Source: Pseudisothecium myosuroides
Lineage: Eukaryota; Streptophyta; Bryopsida; Hypnales; Lembophyllaceae
DNA: 64,000 bases
Reading direction: 5' to 3'
NCBI GenBank assembly: GCA_951799445.1
Contig: OX637290.1
Location: 4,652,501 to 4,716,500 of the forward strand
Position numbers and translations under genes: made by a program. The notes under the pieces are model-generated. The model had not been told where the DNA came from and searched no databases. It saw only the letters and a list, made by a program, of their open reading frames with translations. Of this stretch, positions 11,147 to 22,160 are shown one piece after another. Numbering within the stretch: the stretch's first letter is position 1; each line of letters opens with the position of its first letter.

Positions 11147-14100
11147 AACATAAATGTATGGTGCGTACTTCAAAATATTTTAGCATACTCTAATTTCATA
11201 CAATAATTTTCTCCTTTTGCTTGAAATTCATAATTATTTCAATTTTCATAAAAAACTAATAGAAAGCATGTGGCTTTTTGTCTAGAAATAAATAATTCAT
11301 TCATTCATTCGTTCATTTGTAATTGCAAAACAATGGCATATATAGTGATTTAGGTTCGCGTTTGAATAAATGGCCTCCGGCCCATTCTTAAAGGAATAAC
11401 CCTAAAAGAACAAGCCCTATCACTAATTCAGTCAATAAAAAATAATTATATTTTTGAATTATTTATTGCATTCTTCATTTCTATTTTACACTGAAAAGTC
11501 ATTCTTTGGAAGCTTGTACACATCAACAACATTACAAGTGTACCAAGTAATTCTATTATCCGATGAAAATTGATCCTTGAACTGTACGTAGGTCTTCGAA
11601 ACGTTTTTCTCTAAACATTTTTACTCATATATTATCGGAAGGTGTGATGTACACTCTACATTCTTTAATCATATCACTTGGGGGGTCAACTTTTTCACTA
11701 CTGCACACCTTCAATGAATGATATTTTTCAAAATCAAATATAAGTTACAATATGTAAGCTTCTTTTCATTCAAAGGGCTCCATTTCAACAAGGATGATCT
11801 TCTTGGACACAATTGCATTTAGAAACAAGGACTCTAGAGTTCCTAAACTAAATTAAAAAAGTGTCTTTGTTTTAAAAGTGTCTTAAAAGTATTAAGACTC
11901 TTTGCATTCATTTTTGGATGTTGGATTCCAGCTTCTCCACTAATTCCATGGCATAAAAGGAGAAATAGTCCCTTCTACAATGCCTTGTATAAAAAAACAC
12001 TCCGTCTTCCTATTCAAGAATGTTTTGTACTAAAAATGATTCTTTGCAACACAAAAGCATCTTGTGCACACGAGTCCGCAAATTGTCTATAAGAATTTTT
12101 AATTTTTAATTTTATTATAGTGCAAACTAAAAATAAAATGAGAATATAACCACAAAAATTTATTAACTTCAAATTTAAGAAATTAATATTTGTTTGTCTA
12201 AAATTGTTCCGTTCTTGCATTCTTTTTCTTTGACCAAGTCAATAGTACATAGTTCATATTTAAAAAATTGTATTAGTATTTTGCCAACAAATGGCTTCAT
12301 GATTGCAATTTAGCCCCTAAAAGAGCCCCTAAAGTTGCAAGACCTTCTTTAGAATGAAATTAGTAGCTGAAAAATGTCATTTCTATTGGAAAGAACAAAA
12401 ACATTGAAACATGGTATTTCTTTCAACATGGAGCTATTGGATCTTGCTAGACATTAGTATGACAATTTGTGGGAATTTTATGACACTTTGAAAACATAGA
12501 TTGCAAGGACAACATTTGCATTCACAGTGGAGAAATCTTATTTTATTGCGCCACAACAAACTTATGTACGAGATTCCAAAATCTTCTTCAATTAGGAATT
12601 TTGCACTATAGATTTTCAATTTATTTATTGTTTAATGAAAAAAATTGGATTTTGAATATAGGAAAAAGAAAAGCTAAAAATTCCCCATGATTGTCATTCT
12701 TAAAGAAGTTGTTACCTAGAAGAATGTATCTCATATTTAAAAAAACTAAATCATTAATACCTCTAAGATGGAATGAAAGCACACTAATTCCAATGGTGAG
12801 GTTGCCATGACAATCAAAGTTCGCCTTCATTGTCAAATTTCTGGTTTCAAAATTTTTAGAACATTCAACTCATAAACGAATCCAATACACTTCTCTTAAA
12901 AAACTATGCTTTGACTGCCCGCAGAAGAAGATGCTCCATAACTTTCACATCACAAATCCAAATGGATTAAATCAAAGTTTTCCACGTAGACAAAACTGCA
13001 ATCAATGAAAGACAAATTCAAAGATTGTGACAACCAAATGCACCCCACTTAGCATTTGCAAAATCAAGTATCATCTGCACTTTTTAGTTTCAGCCTTGCA
13101 AATTTTAAAATCATGTTCTAGTACTATGTACCTTTCAAATTACATTTGAACAACTGAATTAGAAGTTCATTGTCGTAAATTCATCACACTTCAATCATCT
13201 AACTAATCAATCACGTTTAATTGTATCTTGCATCTCATATGCCAAGTTCTTAGTTCTATCTACAGTAGACGAGAATTTTTTATGCACATGAATTTGTGCA
13301 TAATACAACTCATGGGCCTAATGCACGTATCATCAAATGGAACAAATGTATTGTTCTTGATGAAATTCATACTTGTGAATTCATCAACCATGTTTGCTTC
13401 TACGCCATTGACTGATATTTGTCAAACTTCAAAATTTGACACATTTTTATATACGTTTCTTTCAAGATCACTCGGTTAGATCTAGCTTTTATTGCACTTT
13501 GCAGTACAAATGGCAAGTTTTCATTATTTATGTTTAAAAATGTCTTGGGTGTTCAAAGGTGAATTCCCACTAATTCTAAATTTGATTAAGAAAAAATTAG
13601 CAAAATAGTAGAATCTTCAATATATCTATCCCATGATTGGTAGAAATTAATCCCCCTACAATAGTAGTTTCAACAGATGTATGCTAAAACGCTAAAAATT
13701 GTTGGAAACAAGTCATAAGGTGGGCAACCGCAAATGTGCCACAAACCCCAAACCACCACCTTCACTTTGTGTGAATCTCGAAAATCAATTATGTACCTAT
13801 GTGGAAGAAACACTTTAACTCTGAAAGGACATTTTATTTTGAAGTGTCTTGGTCAAACTTCATTAGATTTCTACGTAATAACACACATTTCAAAAAGTAA
13901 CTTGATATTTTTCACATGCAATAATACATGTCCTAAATTTATTTTTTTCATAACTAGAAACATCAAATTGAATTTTGTATGATTTTTTTAAAATTAAAAA
14001 AAAATAAACATAGTAAATACAGAATTGCTTGAAATAATATGAAATTTTTAAAGGAAATGGATATCATAATATCAAACATCATGGTGTAGTTGATGGTGTA

Positions 14101-14640
14101 GTTGATGGACTCTTTGAGCTCATTGATAGAAGAGAAATTTGATATTGAAAGTTCAAAAGTGATGACGGTTGAACTTCAAATGCTATCTACAAAGTGTCAC
14201 AAGAAAATATAATTTTAACAATTTGAAAAAGGTAAAAATGGAATAAAAAATAGATTATTGGAGCTATATTTTCTTAGTTAAACTTACAACATTTACAGTG
14301 AAGAAGTATGTGAAAATTCAAGTTTTGACTTTCACAATGCGAGTAGGGCTTGCAATGTCCTTTAAGGGTTAAGAACCAAACCTTGTTCCTTCACAACATT
14401 CGCATATGGTATCCAAATGTTGTGTTCTTTGGTATGTTGGAACCTCCTTTCACTTGCCAACAAAAAAATATGGAAATTTGCACAGTCTAATAATAGCTAA
14501 AGGCACGGTTTTCGGGGTACCCAACTTATACCTGTTCCCGGCTGTTGGTCTTAATTTCAGTAAATTGAACCCTTTCTATGCCGTCGATTTTAAGTTTGAA
14601 AAACCGAGCGTTGTAGCCTTCAGAGACGATCTACGCCATC
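11147..14640. other. arm segment without recognised genes
   Basis: AT-rich. From about 12310 to 14372 it is related in patches to the 20577-21519 element. Examples are the stretch around 12900-13000, which matches 21150-21250, and the terminus at 14350-14372, which reads TTAACCCTTAAAGGACATTG in reverse complement. It is best read as an old, larger or interrupted member of that TTAA family. The same sequence is mirrored at 32514-36003. Confidence 0.5.
12310..14372. mobile_element. degraded large member of TTAA family B (left arm)
   Basis: The right edge is a clear TTAACCCTTAAAGGACATTG terminus on the minus strand, with TTAA at 14369-14372. The left edge near 12324 is decayed (AGCCCCTAAAGTTGCAAG). 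The interior shares blocks with the 943-bp element at 20577-21519 but is about twice as long, so it may contain later insertions. The boundaries are approximate. Mirror copy: 32782-34844. Confidence 0.4.
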
Positions 14641-14667
14641 TGAATCAGTGCTTAGGGTTGCTATGTC

Positions 14668-15135
14668 TCATTCCCGTCCGTAAGTTCGTGTGAATGACAT
14701 GGACAAAGCTCGTGTCGGACGCTTCTTTCGGGACCATGTAAGTGCACAACCTCTTTTCTTTTGATCCTTACTTGCATCTGTTTGTTGTGTTCGTAATCCT
14801 AATGTCCCGATGGGGCTCGAAGCAATCTTGCTTTTCCAGCCGTCGTCTTTTCTAATACCGCAATTAGGGATTAATTTTAAGGCTTCATTAAGCTTACTGA
14901 GTTTCATATTGAAACTCATTTCGGGAATTGACGAATTTGGTGATGATCGTGTGTAGAATCCCGTGAGCTGAATACCTAGGGTTCTACCACAGAGCTTGGA
15001 CAGCATGAGCTCTGTCTCCTGCACTCTCTTGGTCCCGTAGCTACTCTTCACGCGTGGTTTGGTCGAGATAGGAGACCAGCCCTGTTTATCGACGTTGAGC
15101 GCTGGATCTTGGACTCTGCGCGCATCTGGCGTCAC
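14668..15135 (-). other. open frame of 155 codons, unassigned (left arm)
   Basis: The frame starts only at GTG, not ATG; the first internal Met is well inside (MLSKLCGRTL). No domain is recognised. It lies in a GC-richer island, and on the opposite strand a good donor signal (CCAT followed by GTAAGT at about 14738) and an acceptor-like TTTTCCAG near 14840 suggest that exons of either strand could lie here. An identical copy is at 32019-32486 on the plus strand. Confidence 0.2.
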
Positions 15136-15189
15136 GAGTTGGCGTCTGTGACTGGTATCGTGTTCATACTGTTGTACTAAAGCAGGTAC

Positions 15190-15390
15190 TGTTGATTGAA
15201 GCAGTAGGAATACGTAGCACTGTCTTGCACGATGTGTTGCTGGCTGTTCGTGTAGAATGAATATGTGATGGTCGGCTTAAGACAAGGCCTGCTGAAGCAA
15301 TAGGACGTAGTACGTACTGTCTTGCTTGATGAGAGCAAAAATGCCTGCTCTTGATGCTGAACGAAAATGTTCTTGGTCGGCTAATTAAAG
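15190..15390. repeat. imperfect tandem duplication, about 98-bp unit (left arm)
   Basis: Two consecutive blocks share GAAGCA(G/A)TAGGA, then GTACTGTCTTGC or GCACTGTCTTGC, then GGTCGGCT near the end. Mirrored at about 31764-31964. Confidence 0.55.
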
Positions 15391-15821
15391 ACTAGGACTC
15401 TGCATCTGGTGCGCGTGTCGAAGCAATGGCTGTAAGTCAAGTTGCAGAGTATGAGCGATGATAAATTGAAATGAGAAGGACTTCCCCTGTTCTGGTGAGC
15501 TTTACACAGGCGAAGCGCGATATAAACGATGCAACGCAGGAGAACTAGGTGACGAGTAGCTTGAGTTGAGAGATATACATGGTTCCCTACAACACTGAAG
15601 TTGAATTTAAAAATACTCCAGAGCCACACTTTTGGATGCTAAATGCCAAGTGAACCTTCAAATTCGAAATTTCACTGTCATTGGATATAGCAGAAGAGCT
15701 GTGATTTGACAAGATTGGTCATACCAAGTATGTACATCGCTAAAGACTATGGTGAAGTGGATAGTGACTATGGCCCATACTAGTTCCCTTTGGTCTGTGC
15801 CTGGTCCCCATCTGGCTTAAC

Positions 15822-16777
15822 TTATTCTCCGTAGGCATTCTTCGAGCAAGGGTTTCCGTCTTTGAGACTTTTGATTTGGAGATCTTTCTCCACAATCTCT
15901 GAAAATAGAGAGGTGATTCCTTTGAAGGCTAATTCGACCTTATCACAAAGCCACTTCTTCACAAGGTACTGTTGCAAGCCGTATTTTGCCCCTGCCTCAT
16001 ACTTTAGTCCTTCCACTGCCGGGTGTAGAACGCTTCTAAGATGATCTTCAATGTGGCTTGCCGTGAGTAGGAGATGTTCATTTGCATACGTGGATGCACA
16101 GAGTAGTGACAGCATTTGGACCCTTTCAGCGACTAGCACCCGCAACAGTGCTTCGTTTTCCTGGGATTCGATGCTTGGAGATTCGTCTGCTGGAGATTCG
16201 ACTGGAGCAGATTCCACTGCCGCAGATTCAACTGCAGGAGATTCGACGCGTGGATATTCGACCTCTGGATATAAGACTCCTGGATATTCGACGCCTGGAG
16301 ATTCTACGTCTTCTACGTCTAGTGATGCGACGCCTGGAGATTTTACGTCTGGTGTTGCGACTCCTGGAGATGCTGCACACGAGGTGAGAGGTGAGAGGTG
16401 AGAGAATCAGATTGAGTTTCTATTGTGAGTAGGACATTTTTATTTTAAGTAGGAAGGGTTATAGACTATAGAGTACCTTGGAAAGCGGTTCGCATGATGG
16501 CCGTGAGATCCGCTAGGAAGTCCAAGTTGGAAATCCCCCGAGTTTTCATTTTTGCCAGATTCATTGACACCGATGGATCAACAGCGGATGCCCAGAATGC
16601 CTTGTCCACATCTGGCGACCAGAAAGTGTCCTCTTCGCCCATTGCCTCGCCCATTGCCCGGACCTCTTCATGCATTGCGCCGTAATTGACCTCCGATGCC
16701 GAGAGAGGGCCCTCTTCGCCCAGTGCGCGCAACTCGGCCTCCTCGCCCATCGCCCGGAACTGCAACTCTGGATTCAT
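15822..16777 (-). CDS. unrecognised two-exon gene with 5-residue Pro/Val/Glu repeats (left arm copy)
   Basis: The model is exon 1 at 16777-16477 and exon 2 at 16372-15822 (minus), joined by a 104-bp GT-AG phase-1 intron, giving 283 residues. Residues 1-100 are acidic with RAMGEE, RALGEE and RAMGEAMGEE motifs, then a WSPDVDKAFWASAVD segment. Residues 102-174 are about 14 units of a 5-residue repeat (SPGVE, YPGVL, YPEVE, SPAVE, SAPVE) encoded by a 15-bp minisatellite. Residues 175-283 are non-repetitive and look helical and folded (ALLRVLVAERVQ, HIEDHLRSVLHPAVEGLKYE, FSEIVEKDLQIKSL). No signal peptide or membrane segment is seen. The start was chosen as the first ATG after the GC-rich promoter-like segment; the frame is open further upstream. 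The gene diverges from the LON-domain gene at 17458-18710. I cannot name a family; the function is unknown. Confidence 0.6.
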
Positions 16778-17457
16778 TCTGATGCGCTCGTAACTGCTTG
16801 CAGGGTGCGCAGGTGCTTCCGTAAACTTGTGCCTCGTAAACTGCGGAAAACTGCGGAACGGGGAATGTGCTACAAATTCAAAGAACGGAAACGACGAAGA
16901 AGACCCACCAAACAGAATCCAAGTCCACTGCGAACGGAAACCCAAATCCGGAGATGCTAATGTCCTGAGACGAGAACGGCGCATCGGCCGGGCAGCACCA
17001 CAGCCTGCGACATGAAAATCTTCGGGTATCGAGCCCACCCGGGTATGCACCCACTGGGAGGTCCGCCTTCCCCCCCTCCCCGAGGTTAGATACGAAAGTG
17101 GGATTGAACGCCAGAACGCGATTGTCGCCCAAAGCCTGCCCAATTGTGCGCTGCGAGGTCTGTATTTGCGCGCTCGCACTTCCTGCTAGTCTTCCCGTGT
17201 GTGCCCTGAGGTATTCGAGTTGGCTTGTGATGTCCAATTCGAGCATCATGTGTTCGAATGTCTCGCTTCCTCGTTTTTGTGATTGAAATTGATGCGTGCG
17301 GCGGAACTGCACGAAGTGCGTGTTGTCCTTGTATTGTATCGTGTTGGTTCTGCTAGGTCGAATGTGTTCGTGCTGTTCAAAAGGTCGTTGTCTCCTTGCA
17401 CTGAAATTTGAGTCGTCTCCAGGGTCGAGGAGCAATGTAACGATGCCCAATCCACAG
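16778..17457. promoter_or_regulatory. GC-rich putative bidirectional promoter region (left arm)
   Basis: This 680-bp interval separates two divergent genes. It is markedly richer in G+C and CpG than the flanks, including runs of C around 17068-17080. It probably also contains the 5' exon(s) of the LON-domain gene, which I could not fix. A Ser-rich ATG-initiated stretch at about 17230 (MSNSSIMCSNVSLPRF) is a possible targeting-peptide start but does not splice cleanly in my reading. Confidence 0.35.
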
Positions 17458-18710
17458 GCCATGCCCACGTGGAAGGCCCTGCACTCCGGGAAGCTGGTAC
17501 ACAGAAGCAACTATTTTGGAGCTGCCGTGTTTGCCCTTCTCTCCAGCTGAGGTATTCCTCCCTTATTCTCGTATTAGCTGAGGTTTTAGAGATTGATTTC
17601 AACTCCGCTTTCAAATCCTACTGAATTTACCTTCCTTTGATTTTTATGTAGAATTACATTAGGAGGTCCTCTAAATGATGACTGTGACCATAGGGAGAAG
17701 TCTTCATGAAAGAATCATGGGGACGTTTTTTTTTTTTTTTAATGTTGTCTGATGTTCTTGAAACGGTCTAATTTTAATGAGAATCTTATTATTGTATGTG
17801 CCATTAGAAGAAACAATTTGCAATTTGGTCCTTGAGAGTTCCATTCAAGTCTTATGTCGTTGACCATCCATGTGTCTAAAAGGATACATTGATCAAGATT
17901 CCCTCAATGCGAGCAAGGTGTTTTAGTCATGAAATATTCCTGTTGACATACAAAACCGAAATTCTCCGAGGGTTGTGCAACATTGAGTACGTAAAACTAA
18001 GAGTGCTAGGAGCTAAATGGCTATGGAAGCTCCTCTTATGTGTTTTAGATAACTTGATTAACGAGTTCATTCTTGTTGGTACACCTACCTCTGACCAACA
18101 TAATTGCTGCAGGTATTCATTCCATTTTCGTCAAAGACATTACATCTATACGAAGCTAGGTTTCTGTCACTGCTAGAGGAGGTCATTTTTGGAGCTCCTT
18201 TCATCCTGTCTTGCTCAGGTGCCCTGCCTTCATCTAAACTTCAGTGCCGTGTTCATCAGCTATATGTGAGCAGCGTGGCAGGTGATGTTGAAAGGTAATA
18301 ATCTACTCGCACACATTGTGATTGAGCCAGGGAAGGGAGATGAAGTTGGAGTGGCCTCCTTTGTTGCCACTTATGGCTGTCTGGCTCGCATTGAAAGTGT
18401 AAGCAGCTGAGGTAAACAACCACTGGTTTCTGAAGCCTAGGGAATGTTACAGATTGCTGAGGTTTTCTAAAATAATGCATGCGTTTTTCTTTCCAAGAGT
18501 ATGAACAAATTTGCACAAATTTGTTAGTGACCAGATTTTAATCGTCTTCTCTCATTTCATCCAAGGACTGTATACCGGTATACTGCAAGAAGCTGACGTA
18601 GAAACGTGTGGTTGTTGATGTCCATGGCTAGGCAGGTTAAGTAGCTTGAAATAGGAGCTCTGGTTACTATTCGTGGGCTTGGTGGCATCAAAATGGTCAG
18701 CCTAACACAG
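17458..18710 (+). CDS. LON substrate-binding-domain protein, partial model (left arm copy)
   Basis: Four exons can be supported: about 17458-17551 (ending ELPCLPFSPAE), 18113-18181 (VFIPFSSKTLHLYEARF through LSLLEE), 18282-18398 (VMLKGNNLLAHIVIEP through GCLARIES) and 18645-18710 (LEIGALVTIRGLGG through SLTQ). All junctions are GT-AG and phase 0. The joined product reads as the PUA-like LON N-terminal domain, with the LPLLPF-type strand, the TLHLYEARFLSLLEE helix and the VGxASFxxxYGCLxxIE segment typical of plant stand-alone LON-domain proteins, often plastid-directed. No peptidase domain is seen. At the fourth exon the first acceptor (GGCAG at 18631-18635) would put a TAG codon at 18642-18644; using that TAG itself as the acceptor restores the frame but drops about three residues. 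The 5' start and the exons after 18710 are unresolved, so decay of the gene is possible. Confidence 0.6.
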
Positions 18711-20104
18711 GTAGGCTTGTTTTCTTCATATAAGCGTATTGCTTCTTCCCAGAGGTTTCTCTGACTGCATTGAACATTTTGGCGCTCATATTTATGGAAC
18801 TGTGATGACACTAGTTTGAACCCACTGGTTTAGTGTACCCAACCCTTTCTAATGTCACTTTCTGTAATTGCACATTCCTCGTATACCCTGAGAATTTATC
18901 GTATTGTGTAGGATAATTGCCACTTGAAAAGTTGTGAACACGTGTTAGTGCATTTAGAAGCCCATTTGGCCTCCGAGGCAGTGTTTTCAGAGAGGTTGAG
19001 TTATGTTAGAACTGCCTGAATTGGAGGAAATGAATGCACATTTAATATTTTGAAGTGATTTGAGAAGGGTGCGAGTGACATGTAATCTTGTAATCTAATT
19101 GTCCGGTAGATTTTCAGTCCTGTGGATGTGGAAGTTGATGACAGATGGAGCCTTTTATAAAAAGTACAGTCATTAGTCAATTAATTGAAAGGCCACCAAG
19201 CGTATGAAGAGATTGGTAATAGGGTTAATCAATAGGAGACTGGAATTAGATACGTAACTGTTCTATTGTTGAAGCAGAAACCCAAACTCCGTGAAAATCA
19301 CTCCATATTGATATATTGTAGCTCAATCAACAGCTAGAATGTCTATTTGTTGGGTCTTTACGAGTATCTGTTTTTTTTTTCCTGCTGTAATTCTCTCTTG
19401 CAGACAAGGTGTAGGAGAGTCTGAAAATCAGAGACCCTTGCAACTCTTTTCCAGCAACCGTCAATCGACTGTTTTCAGTAAAAGAGTATTTCAAATGGCA
19501 AGCAAAAGAGTGGCTCGTGCCGCATCGAGACATGTGAACGCCCTCCTCATGTTTCTTTTTCTGACTCAATTCGCTGCTGCAAGTATGGTTTTTATACTTT
19601 GGGGGTTGCAGCATAAACTACTTGAGCCGGAATTTCTTCTATATATATATGTGGTTTGAAGTGATTTTTGTATTAGCAGCAACTCATGAAGGAGTATCTT
19701 TGTCAGCATTTCTATATTTTCCTTGCTTGCAAAATTCATGTTAGGGCTGTCAGAACATGCGATTTCTTTGATTTGCAAGTTGTTCCATTTGTTGGATACA
19801 ACATGATTCTTCTTTCCTTCAAGTTCCAGCCGTCTTGAGGAGTTTTGGAATGCCTGCTTCCTGGAGATTACGAATGCCAAATCAAGTCATGTGCAACGGA
19901 CCTGAACAAGTACTAGTCTAGGAACCAATGTTCTCCAACAGGAATGTATTTTCTCCAATTAGTTTCTTGCTTTTTCAAAATTAGGACGAAGTCCCCTAGT
20001 ATGACTTCCGGGGTTTTCTCCTTTTGATAAATAATCTCTCTGATTTCTGACATCTGAAAGTGCTCCGTGTAGACAAATTTTCGCATGTGTAACCCACATT
20101 TCAG

Positions 20105-20233
20105 AGGAGCACCCCACCAGCTCTCGATGAAGCCGAATACCCCGAGACCACCAGTGAACCCCACCCAGTTGATGAGCTTCTGCAATCTCAGGATGCAGAT
20201 GGTAGTCAATCACATATTTTGGGAGGGTACTAG
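20105..20233 (+). other. possible 3' terminal exon of the LON-domain gene (left arm)
   Basis: After an acceptor-like ACATTTCAG at about 20094-20102 the plus strand is open to TAG at 20231. It encodes an acidic hydrophilic tail containing PALDEAEYPETTSEP and VDELLQSQDADG. It may be the C-terminus of the upstream LON-domain gene, but intervening exons were not found and an opposite-strand frame is also open here. Mirrored at 26921-27049 on the minus strand. Confidence 0.2.
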
Positions 20234-20576
20234 GTTGTTTAGGGTTTTTTCATAGCCTAGTCAGTTGAAAAAGTGCCATCAGATATTCAATTGACATGAA
20301 TAACCGGGACTGGATCTCCTTGTGTTAATTGACTGCAACCGGTTCAGCAGAAAATGTAAGTTATTGATAGTTCAATAGTGAGCAGTCATAACATTTCTGG
20401 TTGTGCAATGCGGGTGTCTTTGGATTTGTAGTTTCAAGCATGTAATGTCAAAATGTGGCAAGCATGTAACTAACAAAGGTTGCATAAGGAGTCACGTCTC
20501 TAATCCAGAATTATTCGACGATCATTCTGGGTCAAATGTTTTGACTTCTTCAGGGGAATGAGATGCCTCCAAGACC

Positions 20577-21519
20577 TTAACCCCTAAAGGCCCAAGGCTT
20601 TTTTTCTGCGAAAACCCCATCAAAACTGCCATTTCTATAGCAAGGAGTAAAAAAAAATGAAAAATGTTTTTTTCCACATCTAACCGTAGGATCTTACATC
20701 TAACTAGTATGAGAATGTGTGGAAAAAATTTCAGAATTTTGACCGCTCAGATTGCAAGATATCTGCATTTAAAGTAGAAAAAACAAGTATTTCAGCAGAT
20801 TGCGGGACTGGATTTTTTGACTTTAAACATTTTTCACTTAAAATTTTTGCACTACAAAGTTTTGTGCTTCAAATCTTTATAGTGGAGAATTGAGTTGAGA
20901 GTCTATAGGGAACAAAAATATATTCAAAAAAACTTAATTATCATTCCTAAAAAATTTATTAAGTAGAAGTAGGTACGAGATAGAAGGAAAATCTAAAACA
21001 TTAATATATTTTAGATGGAATTAAAATACACTAATCCCAATGGTGAGATTGTTCTAGCAAGTAAACTAAACCATGAAATTTTATTTATTTTTTAAAATTG
21101 CAAAAATAGCATTTAGAAATAAATCCTACAAGTTATTTTTTTCAAGAAGACGCTCTAACTGCCCGAAAAACAAGAATGTCCATAACTTTTTCGTAACAAA
21201 TCCAAATGAAATGAATCAAAGCTTTCCAAATAGACAAAAATATAATCTACAAGAAAAAAAATATTTAAAAAAAAAAATCAAAATTTTGCCAAATTTTTCT
21301 TGCTGCCCGGACTGCCCAGTTACGAAAAAAAGTAACATATTTGGCCATAACTTTTGACTCCTATTTCCAAATGTCATGAAATTTGTTGCATATGAAAGAT
21401 ATTCCCCGTCCCCACCTTCTATTAAAATTTCAGCTTAAAATATGAAAATCTCTAATCACACTGACCTGCCCAAAATTTCTATACGACCAAAAAACGCATG
21501 CCGGTCCTTTAGGGGTTAA
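20577..21519. mobile_element. piggyBac-like element, family B (left arm)
   Basis: 943 bp bounded by TTAA on each side. The left end is TTAACCCCTAAAGGCCCAAG; the right end in reverse complement is TTAACCCCTAAAGGACCGGC. Related copies are at 47880 (same orientation), 50198 and 58083-58985 (opposite orientation), recognised by shared internal blocks such as CAACCGTAGGATCTTGCAT-like sequence near one end and GGGGAATATCTTTCAT-like sequence near the other. No transposase frame was found. The mirror copy is 25635-26577. Confidence 0.75.
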
Positions 21520-21586
21520 TCCCGGAAGAAAGAATGGGCTGGTCACCTTGGAAATCAACCTTTTTGGTACCATGTGAGTTGTTTGC

Positions 21587-21799
21587 TTAACCCATAAACG
21601 ATGCAGAGGCCCTTTTTTGGTCAATGAATGAGAGAGAATCTCTTTGTGTAGGATAGAAATGCAACTATGCAACTGTTCATCTTCAGAATGAGGGGTGAAA
21701 AGGAAAGATCTTCTACACTGCTTTGACTTCCAATGAGTGCTTTTGGATTTTTTTAGACCAATGATTTCCATAGTCACCAGCTTGTCGTTTAAGGGTTAA
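21587..21799. mobile_element. short TTAA MITE, family C copy 1 (left arm)
   Basis: 213 bp; left end TTAACCCATAAACGATGCAG, right end in reverse complement TTAACCCTTAAACGACAAGC, with TTAA at both edges. It directly abuts copy 2, sharing the TTAA at 21796-21799. Mirror copy 25355-25567. Confidence 0.7.
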
Positions 21800-22017
21800 A
21801 GGACAGACTGGTAACCGTGGAAATCATCCCTTTGGATTTCGTGAGAATCATTGCCTTAACAAAATAGAAAAGCACTCATTGAAAATCAAGCTATTGTAGA
21901 AGACCTTTCCTTTTCACAACAAAATTTTGAGGATGAATACTTGCACTTCTGTCCACATGCAAAGATGCTCTGTCATTCATCGGACGCCAAGCGTCCTCCG
22001 AGTCGTTCAAGGGTTAA
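21796..22017. mobile_element. short TTAA MITE, family C copy 2, inverted (left arm)
   Basis: About 222 bp, oriented opposite to copy 1. Its right end in reverse complement is TTAACCCTTGAACGACTCGG. The interior matches copy 1 (the GAGTGCTTTT and GAGAGAATCTCTTTG regions and their counterparts). Mirror copy 25137-25358. Confidence 0.65.
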
Positions 22018-22020
22018 GGG

Positions 22021-22160
22021 TTAAAAAACACCAAGTGTGCACTTATTGGAGATCAAACTACTATACAAGACTTGCCTTTTTCGCACAATTCCATGGATGA
22101 ACATCATCCCTTTTGTCCTACATAGAAGGACTCTCTCATCCACTGGAGTGGTCTGGCTCG
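22021..22160. mobile_element. short TTAA MITE, family C copy 3, truncated (left arm)
   Basis: It begins TTAAAAAACACCAAGTGTGC and continues with sequence parallel to copy 2 (CTACTATACAAGACTTGCC, then GGATGAACATCAT). No matching far terminus is visible, so it appears truncated at about 22150-22160. Mirror copy about 24994-25133. Confidence 0.5.

Noticed and set aside
16051..16401. Plus-strand frames rich in GDST or RLLEI repeats opposite exon 2 of the repeat-protein gene
   Set aside because: Shadow frames of the 15-bp minisatellite; the minus-strand frame alone joins through a proper intron and has a non-repetitive domain.
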